64,000 bases of DNA from CAVSRC01 sp963798195 (GCA_963798195.1 CAWCSF010000010.1:310001-374000), one strand, 5' to 3'. Shown: positions 18,982 through 28,393, counted from the first letter of the stretch. Notes: generated by a model not told the origin, from the letters alone. Translations and numbers: made by a program.

Positions 18982-20382
18982 ATGGAACGAATTGAGATTG
19001 GTGCGGCCCTTTCCAAGGTGCGCGTCCCGGTATTCCTCGCGCAAAGCGCCGGCGCAGGGCGTGGCGATCGGATAGTTCTGCACACCACGGACGGGGAATC
19101 TGTTCCGCTTCTGCGCAAGCAGGCGCAGGCGGCTCTCGGCGTGGCGGCGACATTCAAGATCGTCGCTCACAAGCCTGCCAGCCTGACCCGCAAGAAGTCG
19201 CTTGAGGCCCTCAACGAAACCTTTGGCGTAGGCGATATCCTGTTCGATCCGACTGGCGCGATTGGACGCGCGGCGTCGATCACGGCGTGCGCAGCATCGA
19301 TCCGCAAGGCGCTGGACGGTCGCGTTCGGGGCGTGTTGCTCGATGCGGAACGCCGCGCCCTGTTTGTCATTCTTGACCGCCGCCGCTTCTCGGACATTCC
19401 CGCCACTTTGCTCGACGAGCGCGTCGAGGCGATGCGCCTTGTCGCCGAAACCTTCAGCGCGTGGTGTGCGACGACGTCGAACGGCAGCGACCTGGCGGTC
19501 CGCATTGGCTTCGAATTGCCCATGGGCGTGGTCCTGGTTCCTGTGGACCGGCGGTCGGAGCATCTCGCCAAGGATCGTCGCTTCTTCTTCGAGCGCCTGC
19601 GCAAGCCGGGCATCGCGGCGACGCTTGCGTCCTTCGTGGGCCTCGGTTCCGCGGCCCAGGCCGTTGCAGCCGACGTCACCATGCCGGGCGTTTACACGCC
19701 GGCGCCTTCGCAGAACGAACCGGCTGTGGCCGCTCCCAATATCGGTTTCATCGGTGCCGGCGGATGGCTGACCGGCGATGGCGTCAGCGGGCAGGGTTAC
19801 GGTGTCGGCGGCCTGAAGGCCACGATCCCGCTCGGCGACAAGTTCGGTGCTCAGCTCGATTTGGCCGTCGGTACGAACAGCTATTACGGCGTTGGCGGTC
19901 ACCTGTTCTGGCGCAACCCGAGCCAGGGCATGCTCGGCGTCGTCGGTAGCTACGAGTCGATGAGCAGCGGGACGCTTTCGCGTTTTGCCGTTGAAGGCGA
20001 AATCTACAAGGGCGACTTTACGTTGCGTGGATCAGTGGGCGCGCAAACAGGAACCACCGACGGGGCCTTCGGCAGCGCAGATATCGTTTTCTATGCGACC
20101 CCGAATTTCTCGGCCACGTTTGGCGGAGAGGTTGGAAACAGGTCGCTCGCGCGTGCTGTCCTCGAGTGGCAGCCGGCATTCGACAGCCTGCCCGGCCTGT
20201 CGTTGTTTGCCAGCGGCGAGGTCGGAACGAACAGCTATGCCAAGGTGATGGCGGGCGTGAAGTATTACTTCGGCACGAACGGCGCCTCGCTCAAGGATCG
20301 CGACCGTCGTTACGATCCGACGTTCAGCCTGAACAACACCCAAAACCTGTTGAAGGCTGGCTATACGCCGCCCCCCACCTGA
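18982..20382 (+). CDS. Outer-membrane beta-barrel-like protein with soluble N-terminal domain
   Basis: A 466-residue protein of unusual build. Residues 1-200 form an ordered, soluble-looking domain (VRGVLLDAERRALFVILDRRR, then VAETFSAWC, then VRIGFELPMGVVLVPVDRRS) with no export signal. At about 206-230 there is an internal signal-peptide-like stretch (basic RLRKPG, hydrophobic core, AQAVAA). The rest is rich in alternating strands and aromatic residues (GAQLDLAVGTNSYYGVGGHLF, YSKVMAG-type ending VKYYFGTNG), as in porin-like barrels. The ATG at 18982 is best supported; an upstream frame exists. If the true start were internal, the N-domain would be a separate gene. No family name recognised. 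Confidence 0.6.
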   Translation: MERIEIGAALSKVRVPVFLAQSAGAGRGDRIVLHTTDGESVPLLRKQAQAALGVAATFKIVAHKPASLTRKKSLEALNETFGVGDILFDPTGAIGRAASITACAASIRKALDGRVRGVLLDAERRALFVILDRRRFSDIPATLLDERVEAMRLVAETFSAWCATTSNGSDLAVRIGFELPMGVVLVPVDRRSEHLAKDRRFFFERLRKPGIAATLASFVGLGSAAQAVAADVTMPGVYTPAPSQNEPAVAAPNIGFIGAGGWLTGDGVSGQGYGVGGLKATIPLGDKFGAQLDLAVGTNSYYGVGGHLFWRNPSQGMLGVVGSYESMSSGTLSRFAVEGEIYKGDFTLRGSVGAQTGTTDGAFGSADIVFYATPNFSATFGGEVGNRSLARAVLEWQPAFDSLPGLSLFASGEVGTNSYAKVMAGVKYYFGTNGASLKDRDRRYDPTFSLNNTQNLLKAGYTPPPT

Positions 20383-20408
20383 GTTAAGCGCACCGGGATG
20401 ATCGGCGC

Positions 20409-21578
20409 ATGGCGACCATCCTGTTTGCGTGGGAGCTTGGAGGGAATCTCGGCCATCTGATTCCGATTTCCCGGATCGTTGCGCGCCTGGGCGATGAGCA
20501 CAGGCACGTTTACGCGCTCCGCGACCTGTCAAATGCCCGTAGTGTTCTCGGGTCCGGAGCGCACATTCTTCAAGCTCCCATGTGGCCGATGCATCGCCAT
20601 TTCGGCGCCGCATCGGGTTCCATTGCCAGCTACACCGACGTGCTCGCGGCCATCGGCTTTGGCGATCCGGAGAAGCTGGCGGCGGTCGCAGGCGCCTGGC
20701 GGAATCTCATCGAGATGGTCGAGCCGGACCTGATCGTCATGGATCACAGTCCGGGTTTGCTCGTTGCACTCTACGGCGCGGCCGTGAAGACCATCGCCAT
20801 CGGCACTGGCTTCACCATGCCGCCGCTGGAGTATGACCAGTTCCCGCCGCTGCGGGGCGATCTCGCGCCGGCGATTCCTGAGCCGCGCCTTCTCGAAGGT
20901 GTCCGCGATGCGGTCGCCCTCCTAGGGGGGAAGCGACCAGCCCGTCTGCTGGATGTGTTTCGAACGACGCAACGGGTGGTCTTTGGCCTTCCCGAACTCG
21001 ATCCTTACCATTCGTTCCGGCGCGAGCCGATCGTTGCGCCGCCCGGCGGTCTCCCACCGGCGCAGCCGTGGCCGAGTCAACGTCGGCTGTTCTTTTACGG
21101 CGGTGGCGACGATTCCGGTTTCGACACCCTGTTGCAGGCGCTGGCGACGGTCGACTTCCCGATCGAGGCATATCTGCGCGGCGATGCCGCGCCTGCCCGG
21201 GATTTCCTGCGCATGCGTGGCGCGACGGTTCACGAGTCGCCGCCGCTCCTGGCGGACGTCCTCAAGTCCGCTTCACACGTTCTCACGCAGGGCGGAGCGG
21301 GGACGACGGCCGCGGCGTATTCGGCTGGTCGCCCGCAGCTTGTCCTGGCCGCGCACCAGGAGGCGGAGGTCAACCTCGACCTTCTCGTGCGCGCTGGTGT
21401 CGGCAAGGGCCTTGAGATGTCGGACGAGCCGGCCAAGGTCGCGGCCGATATTTCCAGCTTTGTCGGCGACCCGGTTCTGCCCGACAACGCACTGGAGGCT
21501 GCCAACCGGATTGCACGGCGCAACCTTCCGGACGGTGCGGCGGCGACGGCCGACGCTGTGGGCACAGCGCTGGGCTAG
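20409..21578 (+). CDS. Glycosyltransferase, GT1/UGT-like
   Basis: A 389-residue GT-B enzyme. N-terminal WELGGNLGHLIPISRIVARL contains the UGT-type acceptor-side glycine/histidine, and the C-terminal domain has VLTQGGAGTTAAAYSAGRPQLVLAAHQEAEVN, which is the nucleotide-sugar-binding signature. Likely transfers a sugar from a UDP- or dTDP-sugar to a lipid or small molecule; the acceptor is unknown. Its stop overlaps that of the convergent GT2 gene (CTAG, 21575-21578). Confidence 0.8.
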   Translation: MATILFAWELGGNLGHLIPISRIVARLGDEHRHVYALRDLSNARSVLGSGAHILQAPMWPMHRHFGAASGSIASYTDVLAAIGFGDPEKLAAVAGAWRNLIEMVEPDLIVMDHSPGLLVALYGAAVKTIAIGTGFTMPPLEYDQFPPLRGDLAPAIPEPRLLEGVRDAVALLGGKRPARLLDVFRTTQRVVFGLPELDPYHSFRREPIVAPPGGLPPAQPWPSQRRLFFYGGGDDSGFDTLLQALATVDFPIEAYLRGDAAPARDFLRMRGATVHESPPLLADVLKSASHVLTQGGAGTTAAAYSAGRPQLVLAAHQEAEVNLDLLVRAGVGKGLEMSDEPAKVAADISSFVGDPVLPDNALEAANRIARRNLPDGAAATADAVGTALG

Positions 21579-23311
21579 GGCGGAGATCTCTCCCCCGGAG
21601 CGGCTGCCAGACCGCGGAGGTAAGATACCTGGACGAGCGTCGCGTATGCTGCGCCGCGCACGCTGTCGACACGACTCTCTTCGCTCGACCGCATCTTCCG
21701 GAAGTATCCGACGAATATCCGGAGTACCGAGGGGAGGTGCGCGATCAGCCTCCCGCCGAGGCCCCTCGGAGCTTCGATGGCCATTGCCGCACCGATGCGC
21801 GCCTGCGCTTCCCCATATTGCCTGTAACGGCGCGCCAGATTGAGAAGGGGTTTATCCACCGCGTGGCAAACCCACCAGTTTCCGTCGAAGGCAAAGCGAG
21901 CCTGCGCGCGGTGCAGCCGGATTCCGAGGTCCGTGTCTTCGCCGATGCTGACTGCGGGCAAGAAGCCGCCAAGGTCGCGCATCAGATCGGCGCGGATTGC
22001 GACGCAGGCCGTAACGAACAGATCCCATCGTCCGAGGCGGGATGGCTGGGGCAGGAAACAATCGCCCTGGACGCGTTCATGAAGCTTCTGCGTCGTCCAC
22101 AGCGGCCTCGTCGATCCCACGAAGACGTCGATCTCGGGATGGGTCCGCAGTCTGGCCGAAAGCCAGTCAAGCCACCACGGCGGCGGCTCGCAATCGTCAT
22201 CCGTGAAGACGGCATATGCGCCCGCGCATTCCACGATGGCGGCGTTGCGGACTGCGCCGAGACCTTCCGCCTTAGGCAGGTCGCGGTACGTTATGATATC
22301 GGCAAACTCGCGCACCACGCTGGCGTAAGCGTCATCGTGGCTCCCGTCATTGATCACGACGATGCTGCGCTCCGGATGCCGCTCCACTTGAGGCCGCAGG
22401 GCGGTCAGCAAACGGCGAAGGCCCTCCGGTCGCCGATGCGTGGCGACGAGAACCGACAGCCCGAGAAACGGACGGAACTGCCGCATCGACGGGACCCCGA
22501 ATTGGGGAGCATGGGCTGCCTTCAGATTGAACTCGGCGTCGAGTTCAGGCGTGCGTTCGATGCGTTGCGCTTCGAGCTGATCGTCGAGATGCGCCTGAAA
22601 GCCCACGCGTCCGTGCGCCGTCGTCGCCGCTTCGCGCGTAGAGACATTTTCGCCGGTATTCCTGACGTACACCGCGGCCCTGAAAGGAATGTCGAGCAGC
22701 GGTCGGCCTTCACGCTCGGCCCGTGCCTTGAAGGCCGGGTGGCCCTGATGCATGAGGTATGTAAACCGATTGTCGCGATCGTCGTCGCTCGCAGGCAATT
22801 CGTCCGGCGCCAGGTTGAACACCGCGCAGGTGTGGGATTCCAGATCGAACCGTTCAGTCTCCGCGAAGGGAAACGGCGCGAGCCAGCCCCGCGTAGCGTC
22901 GAACATGTAGCCATGCGAAACCAGATGGCCGTGGGGATGGGCGGTCTTGCGCACGTATGCGACGAGATTTCGGCTGACGAGGTCATCCGCGTCGGCCAGC
23001 ATCAGATAGCCACCGCCCAGCTGTCTCAGGCGTTGGGCAATCCTGAACCGCTTGCGAATTGCGTCCGAGATAAAAACCACGTGGTCCACCGCCGGCAACT
23101 GCTCGCATGCGATGAACTCGAGCCGCGCGTCGGTCTCGATGTTCAACGTTGGTACGTCGGTGCAGGCGACAATGATGCGGAAATTGGGATCGGTCTGATT
23201 GTAGATCGAACCGATTGTGGCGCTAAGGCTGTGCTCGATGCGTGCCCAGTCCTGGGCGGCCGACCGCCCCATCAGCGGGATGCCGAATGTAACGGTATCG
23301 GGAGGGCTCAA
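21575..23311 (-). CDS. Tandem glycosyltransferase family 2 protein
   Basis: A 578-residue protein with an N-terminal GT-A-like domain (about 5-270, with GGYLMLADADDLVSRNL) and a second, standard GT2 domain (about 280-560, LSVLVATHRRPEGLRRLLTAL, then VINDGSHDD and AYAVFTDDDCEPPPWWLDWL). The DxD-like motif DADD in the first and DDDCE in the second suggest both can bind a metal-nucleotide sugar. A role in building a surface polymer is inferred from the neighbours. The TTG start at 23311 has GGAG seven bases upstream. Confidence 0.8.
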   Translation of the reverse strand: MSPPDTVTFGIPLMGRSAAQDWARIEHSLSATIGSIYNQTDPNFRIIVACTDVPTLNIETDARLEFIACEQLPAVDHVVFISDAIRKRFRIAQRLRQLGGGYLMLADADDLVSRNLVAYVRKTAHPHGHLVSHGYMFDATRGWLAPFPFAETERFDLESHTCAVFNLAPDELPASDDDRDNRFTYLMHQGHPAFKARAEREGRPLLDIPFRAAVYVRNTGENVSTREAATTAHGRVGFQAHLDDQLEAQRIERTPELDAEFNLKAAHAPQFGVPSMRQFRPFLGLSVLVATHRRPEGLRRLLTALRPQVERHPERSIVVINDGSHDDAYASVVREFADIITYRDLPKAEGLGAVRNAAIVECAGAYAVFTDDDCEPPPWWLDWLSARLRTHPEIDVFVGSTRPLWTTQKLHERVQGDCFLPQPSRLGRWDLFVTACVAIRADLMRDLGGFLPAVSIGEDTDLGIRLHRAQARFAFDGNWWVCHAVDKPLLNLARRYRQYGEAQARIGAAMAIEAPRGLGGRLIAHLPSVLRIFVGYFRKMRSSEESRVDSVRGAAYATLVQVSYLRGLAAAPGERSPP

Positions 23312-23624
23312 TTCGTAACTCCGGCCACGCGGTCGAGACTCAGGCGAAGCAACGGCAAGGTCTGTCGCTTGTCAATTGCGCTGAGTGCCAAGCACGCGCG
23401 TTGAAGTCGAATAGCGGGAAAGACCGCACAAATCGTCCGTCCCGTCGGCCATTTCGACATCCTCACCGGGCATGCTTTTCGGGTTCAGCCCGCAGGTCCC
23501 ATACAGCTTGATAGCGTCACAAAACCACGTTGAACAAGAGATGTCGGTCAGCGAAGCGCCGACGCCGCGTTGAAGGCCGCGGAGTTTTGAGAGCGCGTTC
23601 TCGCGAATCTTTTTGGCGGAACGG
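23312..23624. other. Intergenic stretch, no gene supported
   Basis: 313 bases between the GT2 gene and the first protease-like gene, somewhat lower in GC than the flanks. A 100-codon minus-strand frame overlaps it but has no recognisable family and overlaps the protease end. I see no RNA structure or terminator I can defend. Confidence 0.5.
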
Positions 23625-24599
23625 CTATTGCCCTTGGCTTGCTGCCTTGGTCGACCCAGGGCGCACAAACACATTGTCGGCAGGATCGAAGAGCTTCGTA
23701 CCAGGGGTCGCGGTCAACGGGACGAGATCCTGGTTAAAACTCGAATCGAGAATGATGCCTATCGTCGAGTTTCGATTGAAATCCCAAGGTTGATTGTCGC
23801 CGACCTTTTCAACCGATGCTGTCAGCAGGGCAATCGGTTGAAGTGAAGTGGTCGGGCCATTCGACTTCGGGAGCAGGAAAATTGATCCGGACATCCCGTC
23901 GACAGATTCGCAGTCCGTCTCCAGGAGTCCAGGTCCAGAATTGGGTGGCGACACCCTTTTTACGACGCAAGCCTGAATGATGAGATCCATCATGCCCGGC
24001 GGTTTCAGCGAAACGTTGTAGATGCGATCGCCTTCCTCCACCTGGTAAGCAGCAGCGGCGTCGAAGGGCAGGAGCTTCCCGAAGCTGGTTCCGCCTATGA
24101 CGCCCATTCGCGCCCGGTCGTCCCGAGATCGGTGGTGACCTTCATACTTGCCAACCAGGATATCGTGGACGTCGACGGGAATTTCCATGCGATGATGTGA
24201 CCAGATGCTCCGCATGGGAGAGACCGAGCAATCAAGCGACGCGACGGTGCCTGACTTGCCGTCAATCACGGCATGGGCGTTCGTATAGATGCGTTTTGAG
24301 TCCACCCAGTCCCCATAACCTCGATGCTCTTCAAGGAGCCAGGCGTTCAACATGCCTCCTTCTTTCCCTTTGCAGGTAACGCGCATTCCAGCGTCGAGAA
24401 TGGTGTCGATCTGCTGGCGGGTCAGGCCACAGGCGAGATGGTCCGATGGATCCTTTGGGCAAGGCTTCAAGGCATCCTGGAGCGGAATGCGATCGTCGGT
24501 CGGTCCGATGATCGCCGCTTCCGCGGGAGCAGAAATAACCAGGGCCGCGGCGATAAGGGCCGGCCAGATGGTCCATCCTTCCGGAGCGGATTGGTGCAC
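23625..24599 (-). CDS. Secreted trypsin-like serine protease (1 of 2)
   Basis: A 324-residue exported protein with a signal peptide (WPALIAAALVISAPAEA). Chymotrypsin-fold features: YTNAHAVID (histidine in a TxAH box) near residue 106, and CESVDGMSGSIFLL near 235 (the nucleophile Ser in GxSGS). The catalytic Asp is not certain; several Asp residues lie between. Cysteines at several sites suggest disulfides. GTG start with AAAGGA seven bases upstream. The DNA looks less GC-rich than its neighbours, which may hint at transfer. It sits 87 bases downstream of a second protease. Confidence 0.7.
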   Translation of the reverse strand: MHQSAPEGWTIWPALIAAALVISAPAEAAIIGPTDDRIPLQDALKPCPKDPSDHLACGLTRQQIDTILDAGMRVTCKGKEGGMLNAWLLEEHRGYGDWVDSKRIYTNAHAVIDGKSGTVASLDCSVSPMRSIWSHHRMEIPVDVHDILVGKYEGHHRSRDDRARMGVIGGTSFGKLLPFDAAAAYQVEEGDRIYNVSLKPPGMMDLIIQACVVKRVSPPNSGPGLLETDCESVDGMSGSIFLLPKSNGPTTSLQPIALLTASVEKVGDNQPWDFNRNSTIGIILDSSFNQDLVPLTATPGTKLFDPADNVFVRPGSTKAASQGQ

Positions 24600-24686
24600 G
24601 TTCGGGTCCTTTGGGTGAAGCGAGCGGGCGACCAGACTTTCTGGTCCGCGGGGTCCGGTGCTGCTTTGGGGATAGAAGCCATCCCG

Positions 24687-25673
24687 CTAATCCTTATGGC
24701 CCGGCGCGGACTCCGCCAGCGCTTTCGCCTGGTCGATCACCTCCTGCCGGAACGTGATCGTAAAGGTCAGGCTCCGGCGATTGATATCGAGAGCATCTTC
24801 GTAAGGGTGGCCGTCGAAGTCAGCCCGCCCGCTGCTGTCGCTCCAGCCGAAGATGGCCATATGCCGGTCCTTTCCCGAACCGACCCACCGGAGGTTTGGT
24901 CCACCGGAGTCGCCCTGATAGGAATCCGCGTCGGAATAGATTCCCTCGCTCCCGATTTTCCGGACGTAGCCAATCGCCCCGATCGGTATATTCGGATCCA
25001 GTGTCTTGGTCAGAGACGCCTGCCAGGCGGAAATTGCCAGAAACGATTCCCCTATCCCGGGAGGAGTCGACACAATATCCAGCGGCACGACGCCTTGCAC
25101 CGGTCTGGCGAGTCTCACCAGGGCATAGTCATCGCCGGGGACGCCCCCTTGTGACAATAGGTGCGACCCATAGGAATCTCCCAATATGTAGGATCGGCTC
25201 GTGCCCGACTGCTCGAACAGCAGCGGCACTTTCACCGCGCGTTTTGCCTGGGTCTGGAAATAGCATCGCATCCACCCTTCCCGGCCTTCGGTCTCGCCCA
25301 CGCCGTCAAGGGTATGCTGCGACGTCAGGATCTGGTCGTTGGACAGGGCGAGAAAACCCGATCCAATAAAGAAACGATGCTTGGGGTTCTTTTCGACGGG
25401 GCAGATGACATAGCCCGTCGACTGCCGGATATGGTCGATTTGAGCGGCGTCGAGCCCGAACGCCTTCCCGACGTCGAGCAGCGATCCCCTGCCATCCAAT
25501 TCGGCGAGCGTGCCGTTCGGGTCGTCATGCAGCCCCATGATGATATTGGCCTTGCGGACGAGGCCCGCGGCGACCTTCGCTGCAGGAAGAGGTCCATCGG
25601 CAGCGATCGAGACATTCGCCGGCGCAGCAATCAATACGGCCGCAAGCAGCACCGCCAACCTCAGTTGGTCCAT
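24687..25673 (-). CDS. Secreted trypsin-like serine protease (2 of 2)
   Basis: A 328-residue exported protein with a signal peptide (LAVLLAAVLIAAPANVSIA). The full triad is visible: TSQHTLDG near residue 118 (His), DDYALVRLARP near 182 (Asp) and SYQGDSGGPNL near 258 (Ser, classic GDSGG). FIGSGFLALSND precedes the histidine. A degradative or processing role in the periplasm or outside the cell is inferred. The two protease genes differ in sequence and face the same way, so they probably share a transcript. Confidence 0.8.
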   Translation of the reverse strand: MDQLRLAVLLAAVLIAAPANVSIAADGPLPAAKVAAGLVRKANIIMGLHDDPNGTLAELDGRGSLLDVGKAFGLDAAQIDHIRQSTGYVICPVEKNPKHRFFIGSGFLALSNDQILTSQHTLDGVGETEGREGWMRCYFQTQAKRAVKVPLLFEQSGTSRSYILGDSYGSHLLSQGGVPGDDYALVRLARPVQGVVPLDIVSTPPGIGESFLAISAWQASLTKTLDPNIPIGAIGYVRKIGSEGIYSDADSYQGDSGGPNLRWVGSGKDRHMAIFGWSDSSGRADFDGHPYEDALDINRRSLTFTITFRQEVIDQAKALAESAPGHKD

Positions 25674-25786
25674 TCACCCGCCCCACCCCTGCGCCTCCAG
25701 GGCCGCAGAGGCCCCCGGCAATCGCACGCCTTCGAGACCGCAATATTCCGCCGCCTTGCGCCCGCAGCAACCGAAATAACTCGCCG

Positions 25787-25971
25787 TCAGGAACGGCTGC
25801 CGGCAAGCCACCGGCGGATGCGCTTTTCCGTCTCGACGATGAAGAGCAGCGCGACGCCGACGCCGACCACGATCAGGCCATCGCCGAGGCTGAGCGCCTG
25901 CGTTCCGAACAGGCCGGCAACGGTGGCAGGTAGGTGAGGGCGAACTGACAGGCGACGACGATGGGGCTACT
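25787..25971 (-). pseudogene. P-type cation ATPase C-terminal remnant
   Basis: On the minus strand the last 60 or so residues of a cation-transporting P-type ATPase can be read in two frames: SSPIVVACQFALTYLPPL, then AGLFGTQALSLGDGLIVVGV and a final helix ending VETEKRIRRW before a stop at 25787. The frame change lies near TTGCCGGCC. No more of the gene is present upstream (an in-frame stop lies next to 25971). It is a decayed scrap left of the PhyH-like gene. Confidence 0.6.
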
Positions 25972-25998
25972 CAGGGAAGCTATCGGACGGGCGCACCT

Positions 25999-26769
25999 TC
26001 AGGCGGGGACGGGCTCGCCGACGGGGCGGCCGTCCTTCAGCACCGGCACGGCATTGCCCCAGATCGAGCCGTCGTTCCGGCGGATCGGTTCGGCGGAATA
26101 CTGGGCGAGGAAGACCCGGCGCATGGCGGGCGTCCGGTTGGCGCCACTGCAATGGAAGGTCATGGACGAGAAGATCGCCATCGAGCCTGCCGGGATGATG
26201 ACCGGGACGCCGCGCTCGGCTCCGAAATACCCGACCCAGTCATTGGTTTCGGGGTCCTTCTCGTGGGCCACCCAGGTGCGAATACCGAGCTCGCTTTGCG
26301 GCAGCACGTAGATGGTGCCGTTCTCCTCGGTGACGTCGTCGAGCGGTGTCCACGTGGTCAGATAAGGCCGGTGGCCGATGTCGCCGCCATTGGCGTTCAC
26401 ATAGCCCGAGTCCTGGTGCCAGGAGAACTTCATCCCGGCCTCGGCGCCTTTCACCACATACTGGTTGTAGAACATGTATGCGTCGGGCCCGAGCGTATCG
26501 CGGCAGATGCCGGCCATCAGGTCTGAATGCAGGAAGCCATTGATCTGCGGCCGTACGAGGTGGCAGTTGGAGACGAAATAGCGGCTGCCACGATGGCTGA
26601 TGCCGAGCGTATCGGTGCCGGCGCGATCCATCTCCTCGTCCTTGAGGCGGATGAAGGTAGCGCATTCGTCGCGGAGCAGGCGCAGCATCCCGGAGGGCAC
26701 GATGTCGTCCAGCACGCAAAAGCCGTCGGTGCGGAATTTCTCCTGCTGGGCTTCGCTGAGAATGCTCAT
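25999..26769 (-). CDS. Phytanoyl-CoA dioxygenase family protein (PhyH)
   Basis: A 256-residue non-haem Fe(II)/2-oxoglutarate-dependent oxygenase. Metal ligands are visible in FSWHQDSGYV (HxD) and MTFHCSGANRT (distal His), with the Arg of 'NRTPAMRRVF' for the 2-oxoglutarate carboxylate. The N-terminal region (FRTDGFCVLDDIVPSGMLRLL) is typical. The substrate is unknown; the family includes enzymes acting on lipids, ectoine and small metabolites. The ATG at 26769 has AAGG nine bases upstream. It diverges from the esterase/toroid/ABC cluster. Confidence 0.82.
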   Translation of the reverse strand: MSILSEAQQEKFRTDGFCVLDDIVPSGMLRLLRDECATFIRLKDEEMDRAGTDTLGISHRGSRYFVSNCHLVRPQINGFLHSDLMAGICRDTLGPDAYMFYNQYVVKGAEAGMKFSWHQDSGYVNANGGDIGHRPYLTTWTPLDDVTEENGTIYVLPQSELGIRTWVAHEKDPETNDWVGYFGAERGVPVIIPAGSMAIFSSMTFHCSGANRTPAMRRVFLAQYSAEPIRRNDGSIWGNAVPVLKDGRPVGEPVPA

Positions 26770-27160
26770 TTGCGGTGGCCTTTTCGGGTTCAGCCAGTAT
26801 TTTCCCATAGAGCTTCCACGGTAGCGTCGCCCGGCCTCGTTGAACAAGCAAATTTCGCTCAGTGAAGCCGCTGCCTTGTAGGAAGCTGCCAGCGGTTGAG
26901 ACGCCCGCTTGGCTGTTCGCACCGACAAACTGGATGTTGGACGCGCATCCTCGGCTCGGCGTACCGACGATTTGACGGACGGCTCCGGTGATTCCGGACA
27001 CCGGAATCTCGCCTTCCGCTGCGGAGCAACTCTTCCCCCAATGGATTCGTCGTCGGCGCCTTTGGCAGACTCGGAGGCGTTTGCGGTATGCTGGCGGCCA
27101 GCGCCTCGCGCCCGCGCATCTGTCGGCCGCCGGCCTCGTGCGTACCGTTTTGCGAAAAGA
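26770..27160. other. Divergent control region, 391 bases
   Basis: Lies between the PhyH gene and the CE15-like esterase. It holds both promoters by position, but I could not pick a -35/-10 pair or a clear operator. Reading frames that cross it have a random amino-acid composition, so they are not treated as coding. Confidence 0.45.
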
Positions 27161-28393
27161 GTGGTGACAGCATTGCCCGCGGAGACTCCAGTCACTGCAA
27201 ACTACGATGAGGCGGCCGTACGGCCGTACACTCTGCCCGATCCGCTGATGTGTCATGACGGCACCGTGGTCAAATCCGCGGCGCAGTGGGAAAACAAGCG
27301 GCGCGGCGAAATTCTTGAGCTGTTCACGAAACACGTTTTCGGGTCTGCGCCGCCGCCGACAACGGCGACCATCTCCGCGCGCGCCACGGGGGCTGCGCTG
27401 GGCGGCCTGGCAATCCGCCATCAGGTGAAAATCGAGGTCGCCGAAGGCGCCCCGCCGATCAACCTGCTGATCTATCTTCCGGCGGAGGCTGCCGGACGCA
27501 TACCGCTTGTCATGGGCCTGAACTTTCTCGGCAATCACACGGTCGCGAACGATCCCGGAATCGATCTCGCCGATATCGACCCGCAAGGTGGAAGCGACAT
27601 CCGCGTGCCGGGACAGCCATCCGGTGAAGCGTCTCGAGGGATGCAGTCAGACCGCTGGCAGGTCGAGACGATCCTGCGCCGGGGCTACGCGTTCGCGACC
27701 TTCTACTACGGCGATGTTTTCCCGGATCGATCCAATGGAGGACTGGAGAGCATCCGCCCGTTCGTCGATCCCGACGAAAAATGCACCTGGGGCGCGATCG
27801 CCACATGGGCCTGGTCGCTGAGCCGGGCACTGGACTATCTCCTGGGCGTTCCACAGATCGACCCCAAGCGCGTCGTCCTCTTCGGCCATTCGCGGCACGG
27901 CAAGGCGGCGCTGTGGGCCGGCGCAGCCGACCCGCGCTTCAGCCTCGTGATTTCGAACAATAGCGGGGCCGGCGGCGCCAGCCTTGCGCGCAGGAATTTC
28001 GGCGAGACGATCCAGCATCTGGTGACGCGATTCCCCCATTGGTTTTCTCCGGCTTATGCGGCCCATGCCGGTCACGAGGATCACATGCCGTTCGATCAGC
28101 ACATGCTGCTCGCACTGATCGCGCCACGGCCGCTCTATGTTGCCAGCGCGGCCGATGATCAATGGGCCGATCCCAAGGGTGAGTTCCTGAGCGCGCGGGC
28201 GGCCGATCCGGTTTACCGCCTTCTCGGCACGTCCGGTCTGCCCGCCGGCGATCAGCCGCCGCTCGAGACGCCGATGATGGGCACGATCGGCTATCACATT
28301 CGCCAAGGTGGCCATGGCGTCACTGCCTATGACTGGGAGCGCTTCCTTGACTTTGCCGACCTGAACCTGGGGAGCGCTCGGGCAGCCGGATGA
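27161..28393 (+). CDS. CE15-like glucuronoyl esterase
   Basis: A 410-residue alpha/beta hydrolase like CE15 4-O-methyl-glucuronoyl methylesterases, which break ester links between glucuronoxylan and lignin. The nucleophile elbow FGHSRHGKAALWAG places Ser244 in the family G-x-S-R-x-G-K pattern, PLVMGLNFLGNHTV is the oxyanion/first-strand region, and QGGHGVTAYDWERFLDFAD near the C-terminus supplies the catalytic His. No signal peptide was seen, so it may act inside the cell on imported oligomers. The GTG at 27161 is a weakly supported start; the translation has a family look only after it. Overlaps the next gene by 4 bases (ATGA). Confidence 0.78.
   Translation: MVTALPAETPVTANYDEAAVRPYTLPDPLMCHDGTVVKSAAQWENKRRGEILELFTKHVFGSAPPPTTATISARATGAALGGLAIRHQVKIEVAEGAPPINLLIYLPAEAAGRIPLVMGLNFLGNHTVANDPGIDLADIDPQGGSDIRVPGQPSGEASRGMQSDRWQVETILRRGYAFATFYYGDVFPDRSNGGLESIRPFVDPDEKCTWGAIATWAWSLSRALDYLLGVPQIDPKRVVLFGHSRHGKAALWAGAADPRFSLVISNNSGAGGASLARRNFGETIQHLVTRFPHWFSPAYAAHAGHEDHMPFDQHMLLALIAPRPLYVASAADDQWADPKGEFLSARAADPVYRLLGTSGLPAGDQPPLETPMMGTIGYHIRQGGHGVTAYDWERFLDFADLNLGSARAAG

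Noticed and set aside
23372..23674. A 100-codon minus-strand frame between the GT2 and protease genes
   Set aside because: It has no family likeness, overlaps the end of the protease gene and lacks a good start; the cysteines in it could be chance.
26909..27160. An 84-codon N-terminal extension of the CE15-like gene
   Set aside because: The extra sequence is Arg/Ala/Ser-rich without family likeness and lies in the divergent control region.
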